Shown piece after piece: positions 12,039-25,267 of a stretch of DNA of 64,000 nucleotides. Numbering within the stretch: position 1 is the stretch's first letter; every line of letters starts with the position of its first letter. The translations under genes and the position numbers were made by a program. The notes under the pieces are model-generated. The model worked only from the letters and a program-made list of their open reading frames with translations. It was not told the origin of the DNA and did no database searches. Location of the stretch: positions 8,680,001 through 8,744,000 of the forward strand of contig SMMW01000001.1 in NCBI GenBank assembly GCA_004794655.1, given 5' to 3'. The DNA is from Marisa cornuarietis. Its lineage: Eukaryota; Mollusca; Gastropoda; Architaenioglossa; Ampullariidae.

Positions 12039-13652
12039 TAGTATAGATCATTAAATTTATTTCTTGTACCACTCCATAAATGAATTTTTGTTTTGTTTCA
12101 GGATTTCTAATGTTATTTTTTTTTAATATAAAAACTAGAAAAAATATGTATATATTTTTGAAGTGGCTGCAATGAAATTAGAGACTTTAATCAACAATTT
12201 TATTCATGAATGTACAACCGACCAAATCATAGACTGTTGTAAAGTACAAACTGTTATTTATGGTTGCACCAAGGTCATAAAAACATTTTGAGAAAATATC
12301 GTTTTTATTAAACGAGCCTTATGCAAAATCAAATACTTAGAAAAATACTGCTTGATATATTTTATTACTAGACTGTACTCCACAAGGTCAACTGCATTTT
12401 TGCATCCTATAAAATTTGTAGACTTTAGACTAAAATGAGATTTTAGCTTACTTCTTTCATATTTTGTCACCAGGTTTCAGATCGTGGCCTGGACCAGGCC
12501 AAAATGTAATATCTGAGGATTTCAATGACTGGTCTGCAGAAAATTGAGAATTTAATTAGTATCTTTGAGAAGAGTTTCAAAGAGCAGATGGGATAAATTC
12601 ATAGGGTGACATAATAAGGATTAAGTTTTTAACCCTTTTTTTCAGTTCACAATAGTTTGCTCATTTATTTTGAAGTCTCAGAAGTATCCAATAGGTCAGG
12701 CACCCAGTTTATGGAAACAATGAGTGTCTAGCAAAGTAAATTAAATGATTGTATGTTTCATCTTGAATAAGTGAACGGCATTTTCATGGGGCATGAGATA
12801 GGTAGATTTCTGGCCAACAAACGTTCATTCAGGAACTTGAATGTGACATTTTTTGATGTGCGGAAGAAAAAATGTTTATCTTTCAGCAGCAATGCACTAA
12901 TTTTTGTTTAATTATGTGCTGCAATTTTTCTCCATTTTCATACATTTTCGCAGTATAAAGAGCATTGTTCCAAAATCTGTCTGAAAGGCAATGTCAGTGA
13001 TGTGTAAATGAGTTTTGTGTTAGCAGTCATCCGATTTATTTTTGATCTTGATTTTAGATGTAGTGCTCATTGTTGACAACTTTCGTGACTTGGTTCTATT
13101 TCAAAATAAATATTTGACAAACGTTTGCTTATTATGTATAAGCTTTTAAGCAAATTCAGAAATAAAATTTGTAGAATGAGGCAAATGAAATTAAAGCATC
13201 ATGCCGAGTCCTGTTTATCAAGGACAATTTCTAGTGCAATACACATAACCACCCAAACATATGAAACCAGAAGCCTGGAAGATTTCATGAACTTATCTTC
13301 AAGTTAAATGCACCACTAATTAAGATCAACAGAAGAGTACTCTCTTAAACCATTTAGGACTACCCTTATCATCACCACAGATATTTGGACTTTAAAAGAG
13401 AGATTTAATTTACTCCATTTTCAGTGCAGATGCACAAGTCAAATATGTTCCAAATGCTTCTCCTTCCTGTTAATCTATGTTTACATGCGCATAAGCTTAT
13501 CTTATTTCGTTGCCGTTTAGAGATTATGGATGGACAAAGAAGCAACTGAAAGATCATCTTGCATCCCTCCAACCATGAACACATATTCCTCAAAAGATTT
13601 TAATTGATAAATCTGGAAGCAGTTGGGTTCCTCATGGCGGTCTGTGATATCT
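12039..13652. other. Tail-to-tail spacer HYLS1/MRPL4
   Basis: 3' UTR and intergenic sequence between two convergent genes. AATAAA occurs at 13105-13110 on the plus strand. TTTATT (AATAAA on minus) occurs at 13035-13040. Either could be used, but the true ends are not visible. No coding exon or clear mobile element was recognised. Confidence 0.4.
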
Positions 13653-16600
13653 TTATCTATGATCGTCATCAAAAGGAACTGGCACATGTCCTGTGAAGTA
13701 CTTCTCCTCTCTTTGTGTTGCATGCATGTGACTCAACAGTCTCTCTTCAATGCGTTCCATAGCAGCCAATGTGAGAACTAATGTCTCATGTTTTAGCATG
13801 CTGTAAATATTTAAACCTGAAAAAAGTTTTTAGAAATGGTTAAATGACACTAAAAATGAGCTCTCTAAAATCATCAGATGAAATTTCAAGGTAAGGGTCA
13901 AAGAATAATAATAATAAATGTGATTTATATAGCACACAATCACACTCATGAAGGAGCATGATCAGTGCTTAACAAGAGCCAAAAAACAGGGCTTTTTCGG
14001 AAAAGTTTTGTGTTTCTGGGGGTCTGCACTTTTAGATGCAGGACACATGGACAGAACATGAAGGACGGAAAGAGAAAAAACTATACAGACAAGTAATAAA
14101 AGACAAAAAGGAGCCAGGGAACAATGAATCTGAGTGTTTCCCCATATGGTGCTAAGCACAATTAGCTATGCATGAAAAACTACAGTTAACCAGACGAAAA
14201 CAGTGTTGAAGGAATTATATAAATTTCTTGTTCTGTCTACATAGTCTCAAAAATAATTGTAGAATATGCTTTATTTTTACACTAAAATAAACCCACACTT
14301 CTTGTTGCAAAATCTGTTTGAACCAAAGCAGAGTATGATAAGTATTCTTACCATAAACAGGCATGGCATTGAAGTGGGGTATCTGACTCAGGGCTACTGC
14401 CATATTTCTGGGAATGATGTCATGACTGCATAATAAATTAGTACATTGTTATTTTCATATCAGAGGCATAAATATTTATGTGCACATTTAAGACTGACAA
14501 GAAAGCATCACCAAAGAAACAACCAGCACAGCTACACCAGTCATGATAGAAGGGAAAGAAAAATGTAAAAATGTCTAAACTTACTCATCAACAAAAAGCA
14601 CAGAGTCTCCCCAGAATCGTACATCCGCGAGTTCTTGCAGAAACTAGGACAACAAGATTTGGGAATTCTGTGAACATCTTGCAACATTTTTGTAAAATAA
14701 CAAAGTTGGACTACTGTCTAACAATGTCTGTCTTCAGAAATTTTCTCAAGCCACCAGCCTATATATAGATATACCATATATACACAGGCATTAGCTCTGT
14801 TTCCTTGTTTATAAAACCACACAGGTCAGAGCACAGCAATAGGTCAGAGATAATTTGGAGATCGATAACTATATAGCTATATAGCTGTGTAATTAAACTT
14901 GCATATGAAAGCTTTAAGTAAATGTGACCTGATTCAATAATGCATATTGTTTCTTAACTGTGGAACAAGCTGCAACGTGTAAATTTTGCCCAACATTCTC
15001 CTATATGCAGCAAATGATAGATTTAAATTCAGAATGACAAGAGGGGTGCAAGACCCTAAATACAAGATACCTCTGGATTTTCCGAGGGAATTTCTAAGCT
15101 GTCCACAATATGAAGGTCATCCTGAAAACAGAACACTGCATGAGACTAACATTTGTAAACAGCTATGTGGATCCTTTATATGAGATTGTGTACCTCAAGA
15201 ATTGTAACATACTATGGATCCATTGTGATAAAACACAATGTAGACTGAATACTGACCGAACACCTGATGATGATGACCCTTATTTTTCTGTCTACTAAAA
15301 CTTTTTTTATCTCCATTTCTCTTTAGCAACATAACTTAAACACATATTCTCTTGTCTGGCACTTTCTTTCCCTCATTCCAAGTATATTTATTATTTCTTA
15401 AAGGCCTAACCTTTAGCTTTTGGCAGGAAAGGATGGTTTGATCTGAGAGAGGGAGGTAAGGAACACATGCAGTGTGGGCAACCCTAATGGTTATTCTTTG
15501 TTAACGGCTTCAACCTGGCCCGACAAGTACCCTCACCTCCCTCCAACTTGAGTTCATTCTTTTTTGCTGGATGGTAAAGTTCAGCCTTTAAAGCCAAAAG
15601 CATTATTTTTTAACATAATTAAAATGACAAAAATACCATATTTCTGACCTGCAAAAATCTTCCCTTTCTGATTGCTATCCCACTGCAGTTCTATGCCCAA
15701 AGAGTTGACAGGAAATGCATGCATTTATGAGTGCTGAAATGAATCACTTATACCTGGGCATACTTAATAGACAGAGCTGACCGCAGACCAAGAATTCTGA
15801 TATGAAGAGGAAGCAGGTAAAAAAAACTCTTTGGTCCTCTTGGTCCCATAGCAGCACCACCTGGTAACAAATTTTCAATTCTGAAATTCTTTTAAAATAT
15901 TTTGTAAAATTTATTGCAATGCATATTTTGATGTGCACTAGATAAGGCATGAAACTTACTCATTTTGATAGAAACAACAAAAAATCTTTTTTTCATAAAA
16001 GTGTTTATTTTTAAATCATGCACATTCATCCAAAATTTAATTAAGTTCAATAAATCACTATTATTTCAGTAACGGAAAAGGATAAGAAATTTGAACTGAA
16101 TGAGTGCTCCATCTTAGGTAAAATTATAAAAATGGCAACAATAATAATAAACAAGAATCAATAACACTGGTTTTACTGTCAAAGTGACATCCATAAAACA
16201 CACACATTAGCATGCATATTGTTTCTCTCACACAGATGGACACACCTGCTCTACTGCACACACACACACAGTTACCTCCTTTCCAAATAGGTGATCTTAT
16301 GCTTCCATGTCTAGCCCTCCCAGTTCCTTTCTGTGGCCAAGGTTTTCTTCCACCTCCTCTTTTCTCTGCACGGGACAATGACCTGGTGTAGTCCTGCAAT
16401 TTTGTGTGTAACCGAAATAAAGCTTTAGAGTAACTGTGGCTACTATTTAATGTACGACATTAAAGAAAACTTTTTGCAGCATTCAACTTACTTAACAAGG
16501 TTAATCATAAAATTTAAATGAAACTAAATTTATCATCAGATATTTTATGTTGCACACAAGAATATTTAGCAAGGCATTCGTGCACACACATTCCTCCTCC

Positions 16601-19600
16601 CCCCACTCACACAACCAGGCATTTATGCACATACACATGGGTAGGCAAGGTATCATTAAGCACAATACTCACAATTTTCCTATACTTCATCTGCCAATCA
16701 ACATTCTGCTTTAGTATGTCAATCCTGTAATCACAAAAAATATGAAGATTATGTCTCAGAATGTATGGCAAGGTGAAACTGGAAGGTGCTAGCTAATTTT
16801 TTTTCATGAAACATTCCCTTATTACTGTAAGGGGCTGTCCAGTGGCGCAACAGTTAACGCCCGTCACTAATACAATGAGGGTTGGGTGTCCTGGGTTCAG
16901 CTCTCATCTAATGCACGCTGTTCTCCCTCTGCATGTGGTATCTGTTTACAGGGCTGGGTGCATTGCCATGATATAGCCATAGTTGCTGACTCGGTGTCAA
17001 ACACCAATTCCCCCCACCCCCTTATTACTGTAACAGCAGACTGTTTATGCTGAAATTTCTTTCCAAAGTTACCTTGGGTACATTCCAAAAACATGTGGGT
17101 GAAGATCTATCATGCCAAGTTTCTGGTCCTCAAGAGTGCTCACTGATTCCAGCCATGCTTGTTTGGGTTCAACATAAGGTGCTGGGTACTCTAGTTTTCT
17201 GGATGTGATGATTGGCAAAGGTTGCTCATTGGGTACACCTCTTTGATCTGCAAAGTAGCATGGATACAATACTGCTTTCAGTTAATTTGAAAAAAAAACT
17301 AATTCTACTTTTAATGTACTAAGTATCAACTTTTGAAGTTGGACGCATGAAAATGTATGGGCCTTATTTGTATGAGAAGTATATGATAGTTATAGAATGA
17401 GTAGTGTCCATAAAGATGAGTGCGGAAGCCTTTCAACTTTTCTCACACTATATGACGTTTGTAATGTGTAAAAGACACCTGATTTTACCCAAGGCTGATC
17501 ACTGGGTTTTAAGCAAATTTTATTCAAATTACTCAAACTGCTGTTGCAATCATTATTATTGTTTCTGTGGTGCAGTTGTCTTCTAGAAAAAAAAGCAAGC
17601 TCCAACATGTCTAAAGTTGTTGATCTTTCCTTGTCTGCTTTATGTAGATCTCTGCCTTGTTGGTTCTGATGGTGGTGACAATAACTTTGTTCAGCTAAGC
17701 CCAAGTCTCTTTTTCATGTCCATTTCTGAGTAGTAATAATAATAATGTGAACTTATAAAGTCCAGCATTATGACCAAGATAGATCGCACTCTTTGCACAG
17801 ACCAATAATGATAATGAAAGATAACAGACAGTGCATGGTGAGATGTGTATAGGCAGGCTAAACAACAAAAAGATCAGGTACAAGAGTAGAATGTAAAGCA
17901 ATGGATGAAGGTACGATGGGATATAGGTACTGAAAACAGTGTGATATGAAGTCATTACATAATGGTTAGCATGACAGACAGTACTGCAAGGGAGTTAAGA
18001 ATAGTAATTCAGGGATAGTACTTTGTGAAAAGATATGTTTTCAGAAAGCATTTGAATGTAGCCTTCGAGTCAGAGTGGTAAATGTGACATGGAAGAGAGT
18101 TCCACTGCTTAGCAGCATAGTGGGAGAACATCCGTTGTCTGAATGTGACTGTCTTTGAGTGTGTATGATGATGATGATGATGTCCATTTATAACGTGCAA
18201 GTATCCATTCAGAAGAATGCTCATTGCACAACAAAAAAAAATAAAAAAAATAACTAAATCGATAAAACAACAGGAAAGTAAAAAATAGAGACAGAAGTGT
18301 TGCTTGGTTGTTTAAGTCTGTCTTAAATAAACAGATGGGTCTTCAGTCTTTTTCGAAACGTGGTTGCTGAGGAGATGACAATGGCAGAGCATTCCACAGC
18401 TTAGGTGCCGTGTTTTTCTAAGGCCCTGGCTCCAATGCACTTCTTGTTTGTGTCTTCCACTGCAGAGAGACAGAAGCATGACTGGGAGCCAGAGCGCAGG
18501 CCACATGACGGCTGGTAAGGAGGAACTACCTCTTGCAAATAGTCAGGAGCAGTTTTAAACATGCAAGACTGAGCAATCGAAAGCACTTTTTGGTCAATGT
18601 GCTTGTTCACTGGGAGCCAGTGAAGGCTCTGTAGGATAGGTGACAATCCTGGCGGCAGTGTTTTGAACTCTTTGGAGTCGATCTAACTGCGTAGCAGATA
18701 TACCCCACAATGCACTATTGCAGTAGTCCGATCTCGATATGATGGTAGCCACAGCAAGTGAGTTGGCTGCAGCCTGAGTCAGCATGGGCTGTAATCTACC
18801 AAAGGCCTTAAAAAATAGTAGGATTTTGCCACAACAGAGCTAACATGGTTGCACATGAAGAGCTCTGCATCAATAAACAGCCCTAGGTCCTGTGCACAGT
18901 CAGCAAAGGCTATGGTGGTGTCACCGACCTGCACACCACTAATGCCGATCTGCTCCCGTCTGGCCCTGGGGCCGCACAGTAACATTTCTGTCTTGTCATC
19001 GTTGAGTTTAAGACGATTCCTGGTCATCCAGGCCTTCACCGCAACACAACAAGATTCAAGTCATAGAAGCCAAATCCTAGCCACTGCTGGGTCTGGGGAA
19101 AAACTGTTCAGAATCTGTGTATCATCAGCAAAGAACTTACGTCCCATCTGAAAGCGTTCAATTACCCGTCCAAGCTGTGAAGTGTATACAGAAAATAATA
19201 AAGGACCCAGAACGGATCCCCGTGGCACGCCACACACCAGAGGAACTGCCTCAGAGCTTGTAGAGCCGACAATCACTCTCGGCAAGATAGGAGTCAATCC
19301 ACTGCTGCACAGCGCCATCAATACCAGCCTCTGACAACAGTCTCTGGAGCAGCAGGCGGTGGTTGATAGTGCCAAACGCACTATTCAGGTCGAGTAATAC
19401 TAAAAGCACTAAGTTGCCAGAGTTGACACTAAAAAGAATGTCATTGGTCACTCGAAGAAGAGCAGTTTCTGTGCTGAAGCCAGGATGATACGCTGACTGA
19501 AATTTATCTAGGCAGCCTTAAGTAATAAAATGGGTCATAAACTGCTCTGCGACCACCCTCTCAAGTAACTTGGAAATATATGATAAATTTGATACTGGAC

Positions 19601-21437
19601 GATAGTCTTTACAGTCAGAGGGATCCAGATTTGCCTTCTTCAACAAGGGCTTCACAACAATGAAACTTTGAAATAGATCAACCTGATGCTGCAGATGATT
19701 TTCTATTGGTATGTGACAGTTAAAGATCAACTATAATGTGCTCAAAATGTCTAAAATCAGCCTGCTCGTTTGCCATCAAAGATAGTGTTTTTGAGGGAAA
19801 CAAAGATTATTTTGAGGATATTGTGCTGATGATTCTGTACATTTGGCACTGATCAAGATTTCAATTTTTTTTTTTGGAGGGGGTGGGGTGGGGAGGGAAG
19901 GATAGTTATCACCACACTGTGCCCACTTGCCCCACTCTTTCAGGTCCCAAATCCTTTGGCACAGTTTGACAAGACAAATGCTGTTTCTTCGCCACTCTGA
20001 TCAGTAGCCAGGACGTTGTCCATGCTTAATGACTTTTCTCCTTTCACTGTTTTGGATTAGATATAGCTTCCTCTGACTCCTTGCTTGGGACTAATTGGCT
20101 TACAGCCTCTATTCTGTCCCTAAGAAGCAACATTTTTGAAGTAAAAATAAATATACAGTGCTTTAAAAACTAATGTTTACTTTTGCTCTTGGTGATGACA
20201 AGTATCCCAGTGACCTTTTCCCCCTCTGGTGGCGATACTGTGCTTAAAAGAAGTCCTTCCTGGCCACATTCTTCTTCTTCTTCTCAAGTCTGTGCTTTAA
20301 TATAGGGATGCAACCTTTCTCTTTAATGTCTGTCTTAAAGAGTTTAATTAAATGTCTGACATCCAAAATAGAATAAAGCATGTTACTCATGCCATACCTT
20401 CTACATGATGATGGGAATCCAGATCAGTCACCTGACTATATGGCCTCCCACAGAAAAAGCAGCTCTGGGTTGAGAAAAAAATGAGAATCACAGAAATACA
20501 GAATTCTTACTTATACACTTGGAAAAATTATCAAATAAACAATTTTTTTTAAAAATCATTCACTTTAAGCACATATTGACGTAACTTTTCTGAGTGTTTT
20601 TCATCATGCATAATCATGTATAAATCATTAAGAGAAATCTAAATCATATAACGAAAATTTGTAAAGAGGGTCTGAAAACAAACAGTTGGGGACTTGGAGT
20701 TTGAAAACATAAAATTGTAGACATTTAGAGGATTCATCATGTAAGTTATTTTGCACACACAAAAGCTCCTTTTCCCACATAACAAATATCAAATGAGATT
20801 TCATATGCATAAAACATTGCATCTATAATTAAATCAGTTTATTAATCAAGATCAGAACAGCAACAATTTTTTCCTGCAACTGGTCTATAAAACATTTTAA
20901 CTAAAGACTGGGAGTCTGAACACACCTTGCATTTTTTAGATGAGAAACACTGAAAAATTCAGTAATGACACAATTACTGAATCCATTTAAAAATGATCTT
21001 TCAATTAAAAGAATCATAATTAAGTGGTGCTTTATTACAAATATGGTAGGCATGTGATTAGGCCTTAACTTTGATGAAAACACTGTACCAATGGTCCAAA
21101 TGATTAACCTAAATCAAATGTTAAGACAGGACTCCTACTAAAGCAACTACAAAATTTATGTTTAAAACCCTTTCAAGCCTTGAGGCTCTGCAGTACTAAC
21201 GTGTTACGCGACAGCAGGTGTTAAACTGGTGTCTATTTTACACACGAGGAAAAGTCTTTCATTCCGTTACCCCCCGGGGCCTGCGGCTTTTCCCCATACA
21301 AAACGCGCCGTGTCGATCTCTACGCATGATACGGAATGTTTGCTTAGAGACACAAGTCATACCTTGTGAATGAATGTTCCTGCACTGCGTGTGATTAAAC
21401 TTAATGAAGAAAGCCTTGAAATACTCCTACAAAGCAT
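13653..21437 (-). CDS. MRPL4: Mitochondrial ribosomal protein L4, uL4m (10 coding exons, complete)
   Basis: Large-subunit mitoribosomal protein of the uL4 family. Coding exons on the minus strand: 21363-21437, 20398-20464, 17073-17247, 16673-16724, 16276-16393, 15754-15860, 15071-15121, 14585-14643, 14352-14425, 13653-13816. They total 942 nt, or 313 aa (human 311 aa). Exon 1 encodes a Ser/Arg/Leu-rich mitochondrial presequence ([20 protein letters not shown]). The uL4 signature [20 protein letters not shown] starts near residue 135 and is the loop that contacts rRNA near the exit tunnel. Other matches are [16 protein letters not shown] and WGDSVLFVD near the C-terminal half. Exon 2 is assigned by phase and splice sites rather than strong conservation. 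Its introns host a SINE (16831-17018) and LINE copies (17735-19735, 13902-14150). The ATG is 206 bp from the LYPLAL1 start. Confidence 0.94.
13902..14150 (-). mobile_element. LINE 3' end (family B) in MRPL4 intron 9
   Basis: Begins at an AATAATAATAAATGTGATTT tail on the plus strand and continues with CTCATGAAGGAGCATGATCA. This mirrors the 10402-10738 and 52668-53005 copies. Oriented minus and truncated at its 5' end. Confidence 0.6.
16831..17018 (+). mobile_element. tRNA-derived SINE (family A) with target-site duplication
   Basis: Full copy of about 188 bp. It has a tRNA-like head with an A-box-like GTGGCGCAACAGTTAACG and a B-box-like GGGTTCAGCTCT, consistent with RNA polymerase III promotion. 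A central TGCATGTGGTATCTGTTTAC block and a TTGCTGACTCGGTGTCAAAC end follow. It is flanked by a perfect 15-bp direct repeat CCCTTATTACTGTAA (16816-16830 and 17019-17033). It lies in an MRPL4 intron. Related copies lie at 1036, 4521, 9110 and 23887. Confidence 0.85.
17735..18163 (-). mobile_element. LINE 3' end (family C), 5'-truncated
   Basis: On the minus strand the frame reads [18 protein letters not shown] then [10 protein letters not shown], the usual C-terminus of Jockey/CR1-group ORF2 proteins. An AT-rich 3' UTR follows, ending in ACTTTATAAGTTCACATTAT and an ATT-repeat tail. It abuts the CAT-repeat tail of the next LINE at 18164. Confidence 0.7.
18164..19735 (-). mobile_element. CR1/Jockey-type LINE, degraded reverse transcriptase
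   Basis: Non-LTR reverse transcriptase on the minus strand in MRPL4 intron 2, 5'-truncated before the RT start. Motifs in order: [20 protein letters not shown] (RT1), [33 protein letters not shown] (catalytic DD intact), [11 protein letters not shown], and [20 protein letters not shown] near the end. The frame is broken several times, so it is dead. The 3' end is a CAT trinucleotide tail (18166-18182 on the plus strand as ATG repeats). A second copy lies at 36190-36846. The microsatellite tail is typical of CR1/L2-like LINEs. Confidence 0.88.
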
Positions 21438-21643
21438 TTCACAAGCTACTGGGATCTCGATGGCAGTGATGTCCGACTGTCTATGCCCTCAGCACGCGCA
21501 GAGGTTAGAACTAGAGAGTAATTTCCCTTAGGTGTTGTCAGCTGCTTCAATGCATCAGAGATCAGGGACCTACAGATCTCTGAATGCATCGATCACACGC
21601 GAAGTGTGTGAAACTTCTGTGCGCAACATCATTTTAGTTATCA
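21438..21643. promoter_or_regulatory. 206-bp bidirectional promoter MRPL4/LYPLAL1
   Basis: The two start codons point away from each other and are only 206 bp apart. Both first exons are coding, so the two core promoters must overlap in this short interval. No TATA box is evident. An upstream ATG at about 21552, out of frame with LYPLAL1, would overlap its start if transcription begins further upstream. Confidence 0.65.
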
Positions 21644-23555
21644 ATGGCATCGTCTTCATTTTGTCAACTTTCAACTCACATTGTCAGACAGACTGGTCAC
21701 AAATGCACAGCTTCAGTGATTCTGCTTCATGGTTCAGGTAATATATATATATATAGACGAGTGTGAAAAGAATCAATTTCCACTGTCGAAAGGTGAATAC
21801 AAATATTTTGATTTGTGACATTTCAGCTCTGAGTCCTCATTTTCCATTTTTTAGCAACAGAAGCGCCGACAAATCGACAAAATTGATTCGGTAAATATGA
21901 GACACTGGACGATTTTGTTTCTTGTGGTTCGAGGAATTTAACTTGAATAATGAAAGTTGAATCCAAAATCCGATTATCGAACAGAGACGTACACAATTAA
22001 AATGTAGCTAGTGATGTAAGTAAACAAGAATTTAGTAGTTTTCATCTGGAAAGAGTGATCGGGAAGAACTAGTAAACAATTTAAGTTCGTTCAGTTTCAG
22101 AAAAAAATTAAATTGTTTCATGTTCCAAATAATGTTGCACCTGAGCTATTGTTTGTAACGTTCATACCGTTTGCAGGTGGAACAGGGGATGATCTGCGTG
22201 ACACTTTTAGGTACATTCTGCGAGAAGACCTCTCTTTTCCTCACATTCGTATTTTGTACCCAACTGCACCTGTCAGGTGAGATTGCATGGTGTATGTGTG
22301 AAAATATAAATTCATAGACTGAGCTGCACGTACAAAGATGAAATTACACGCAAAGGATACTTGTATTCCTTAAATACTTGTTTAACTGTGTTCATGTCAG
22401 CAGTTTAACATTGATAACAGACATGAGAAATGTGAAAATGTAAACATTATCTTATTTTATTCTCATTCTTTAGTTAGTATTTAGAAAGAAGGCATACCTA
22501 AATGGAAAAAGATAAATGAACAGATTTTTTTATGTTACAGGCCCTACAGTCTTGCTGGTGGCATGCCAAGCAGTGTCTGGTTTGACAGAGTGAGTCTTGG
22601 TTTGAACAGCATAGAGCAAAAGGTTTCAACTGATGCAATGGCCAAACAGCTTGGGCAGCTAGTGGATGCCGAAGTAAAATCAGGCATTCCTTTACACAGA
22701 ATTGTTATTGGTAAGATCATGAAATGAAATTTTAAAAATAAAAAATTTGACATTTAAATTGCATTTTAGGGTTGATCAAGTAGTCAGCCAACTATCCTTA
22801 AATTGTTACCAAAATTATGGTTTTTTTCATTGAAACACTGAGAAAACTGAAATAAAGCATGCTGTGAAGCAATTTATTGATTTGAATATTTTATTCTTTG
22901 CTGTTATATTTTGACAACAATATTTTCTTCCAAAGTGTAACTTTTGTTTAAAACATGTAATGAAAATTTATGACGCAGGTGGGTTTTCAATGGGAGGAGC
23001 AATGGCTCTACATCTAGGTTACCGGTTCCATAAGAATATTGCCGGAGTAATTGCCATAAGCAGCTTTCTCCCCAATGATTCAGCAGTGTTTCAGGTTTGT
23101 CTTTTCTGCAGTCATCTGTGTCAATTATTCTTAGCCTATTAAATTGTCTTAGCCTTTATGTGCCGTTACTGAAAGTATACATAAACCCTAAATAAATTAT
23201 GGTTTGATTCCAGTCTATTCTTCCAATGTCAGTTTTGGGCACATCGACTTTTATAAACTTTTAGAAAAATAAATATGTGTGAGCATTGTTAGGAGACATT
23301 GTTTTTGTTTTCTAGGATCTTGAACAGTTAAAGGCTGCAGACACTCATCTGCCTCTATTAACACAAATCCATGGAGAAGCTGATGAATTAGTGAGGTTTC
23401 TCTGGGGAAGAAACACATTTGATCATCTATGCAGTCTTGGAGTGAATGGAGAATTTACTGCTGTACCCAACCTTGGACATTTTTTGAATAGAACTGTAGC
23501 AATATCTCTGAGAGATAAGATTCTCAAACTGTTACCCGAAGAACACAATTTATAG
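21644..23555 (+). CDS. LYPLAL1: Lysophospholipase-like protein 1 (5 exons, complete)
   Basis: Alpha/beta-hydrolase of the acyl-protein thioesterase/LYPLAL1 group, probably a cytosolic serine esterase. Exons: 21644-21737, 22177-22276, 22541-22710, 22979-23094, 23316-23555. They total 720 nt, or 239 aa (human 237 aa). The oxyanion-side motif LLHGSGG ends exon 1. YPTAPVRPYS and VWFDR follow. The nucleophile elbow is GGFSMGGAM with Ser125. The catalytic Asp183 lies in HGEADELV and His215 in PNLGHFL, so the triad is complete. There is no signal peptide. It is divergent from MRPL4 and convergent with SETD3. The family is known to have little phospholipase activity and prefers short acyl substrates; the substrate here is unknown. 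Confidence 0.95.
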
Positions 23556-23886
23556 CACATGACCCAGATGTTTTTCTTCTGAGCTGCAATTTTTTTTTTA
23601 AACATCATAAACATCAGTTGTTGACAGACCAAAACAGTACATGTTAAAGATGAAAACAATACAGAAAGTCTCAAAGTTACATCTAGAGGCATTAACATGA
23701 GATCACACAGAAAATTTAGAACTAATTTATAAAGGACAAGGAAGATGTTAAACGAGATCTTAATTTGGTACTGTGGCAAGGTAATGATTTGTATAACCCC
23801 GGTCTTCATTTAAGTGGAAACAGGATGAAAATAATATGTGAATTCCTGATATTTTCAGATGTTTTCAATTTTTCTTGTCAATTGTT

Positions 23887-24075
23887 GGGTGGACTTGTGG
23901 TGCAACGGCTAGGGCCTGTCACCAATACAGTGAAGGTTGGCCTTCCTGGGTTCCAGTCTCGTCTCCAGTACACTGTTCTTTCTCTGCATGTGGCATTTGT
24001 TTACAGGGCCAGCTGCCTTGCCATGATATAGCCTTAGTTGCTGACTCGGTGTAAACTACCAATTCCCCCCTCCCC
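23887..24075 (+). mobile_element. SINE family A, full-length copy
   Basis: Closest match to the 16831 copy. The head is GTGGTGCAACGGCTAGGGCC (A-box-like) with GGTTCCAGTC (B-box-like). It ends TTGCTGACTCGGTGTAAACT followed by a C-run. No convincing target-site duplication was found. Confidence 0.8.
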
Positions 24076-25261
24076 TTGATAGTAATAGTTCCGCTAGCGA
24101 GAATTTAACAAAAAAACATGTTCCATAAACATGTTTACATGCAGTCGCTTAGGTTGTGAGAACACTTAGAGAATTATCAGTTACTTGCAACATTTCTATT
24201 TCAAAACCAGCATGTTATGCCTTGCCTCTTCTTTTTACCTGACGCTGAACTAAGACTTTGGGAGATAATACACGGTCTGTTTTTTTGGCTATATTTATCA
24301 GTACCACATTTTACTGTATAAAGAGTGTAGGATACAATCATTTGCAGATAAAAAAAATAGTCGAAATGAAAATAGTGACATTGAAATACACGTGCATGAT
24401 CTTAACAGTGAAATTTTAATTTATATTTTATTGGTATACACAACTGAGTCTGTATGAAGGTGTAATAACCTCAAATGTGACATTGTGGATTGGTGTCTAG
24501 ATCATCGAAAGTGAACAAGCATGTGTGAAAGTTAAGTTAAAATAGTGTGAAAGGCACACTGTTAAAAAGTATGTATAGCATCTACATGATGCTAGTACAC
24601 TAGTGGTTCAAGTTTCATCTTGTCATCTCTCCACTACCAACTGGTTAGTCATGGATCTCAGTTGCATCTAGACACATGTGCTAACATAACACCTCATGGA
24701 TGCCATCCATGCTATTCTTCATTCACTTCACATAGCCATCTATACAGAATCTAACTACTGTTAAAACTTTATGGTGTATTAATTTGCAAACAGTCATTTC
24801 ACATAATTTTTATTTACTTACAGTGTTAAATAAGAAATTATTTTAGCTTTAATATTTTTTTGGTGTTTTGGAATTGATGTTAATACTTATCTTAAGCTCA
24901 TTGAAAATATTTGTTTAAATGGGTTTAAATTTTATTTTCTACCAGATTTATATGATGGGTTGGAAAGTAAAGTCTGGTTAGAACATTAAATTTTATCTCA
25001 TGTTTTGAAAGCATTTTCAATGTTTAAAAAAAATGAAATCATAAAATTGCCAGGTGAACACATTGAAGAACCCAAATGCTTCTACAAATCTTACCATCAC
25101 CAAATTATTCCATTTAGATTGACAGATATCCTAGTGTCTTTACTATCTGTAGTAAACTGAGATGTAGGCAAAACAATAAAACAACAAAAAAGGGTCTTTA
25201 TAAGATAAAGGATATAATGCTTTTGCACGAGAGATTTTAAGTTTCTAAGAAAAATGTGAGC

Positions 25262-25267
25262 TTTATT
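25262..25267 (-). terminator. Candidate poly(A) signal for SETD3
   Basis: TTTATT on the plus strand is AATAAA on the minus strand, about 400 bp beyond the SETD3 stop codon. Confidence 0.4.

Noticed and set aside
16831..16910. tRNA-like sequence
   Set aside because: It is the head of a SINE copy with target-site duplication. The cloverleaf is degenerate and the same head recurs in other copies.
18009..18224. Open frame with a HHHHHH run (possible metal-binding peptide)
   Set aside because: The histidines are the translated CAT-repeat tail of a LINE joined to another LINE fragment.
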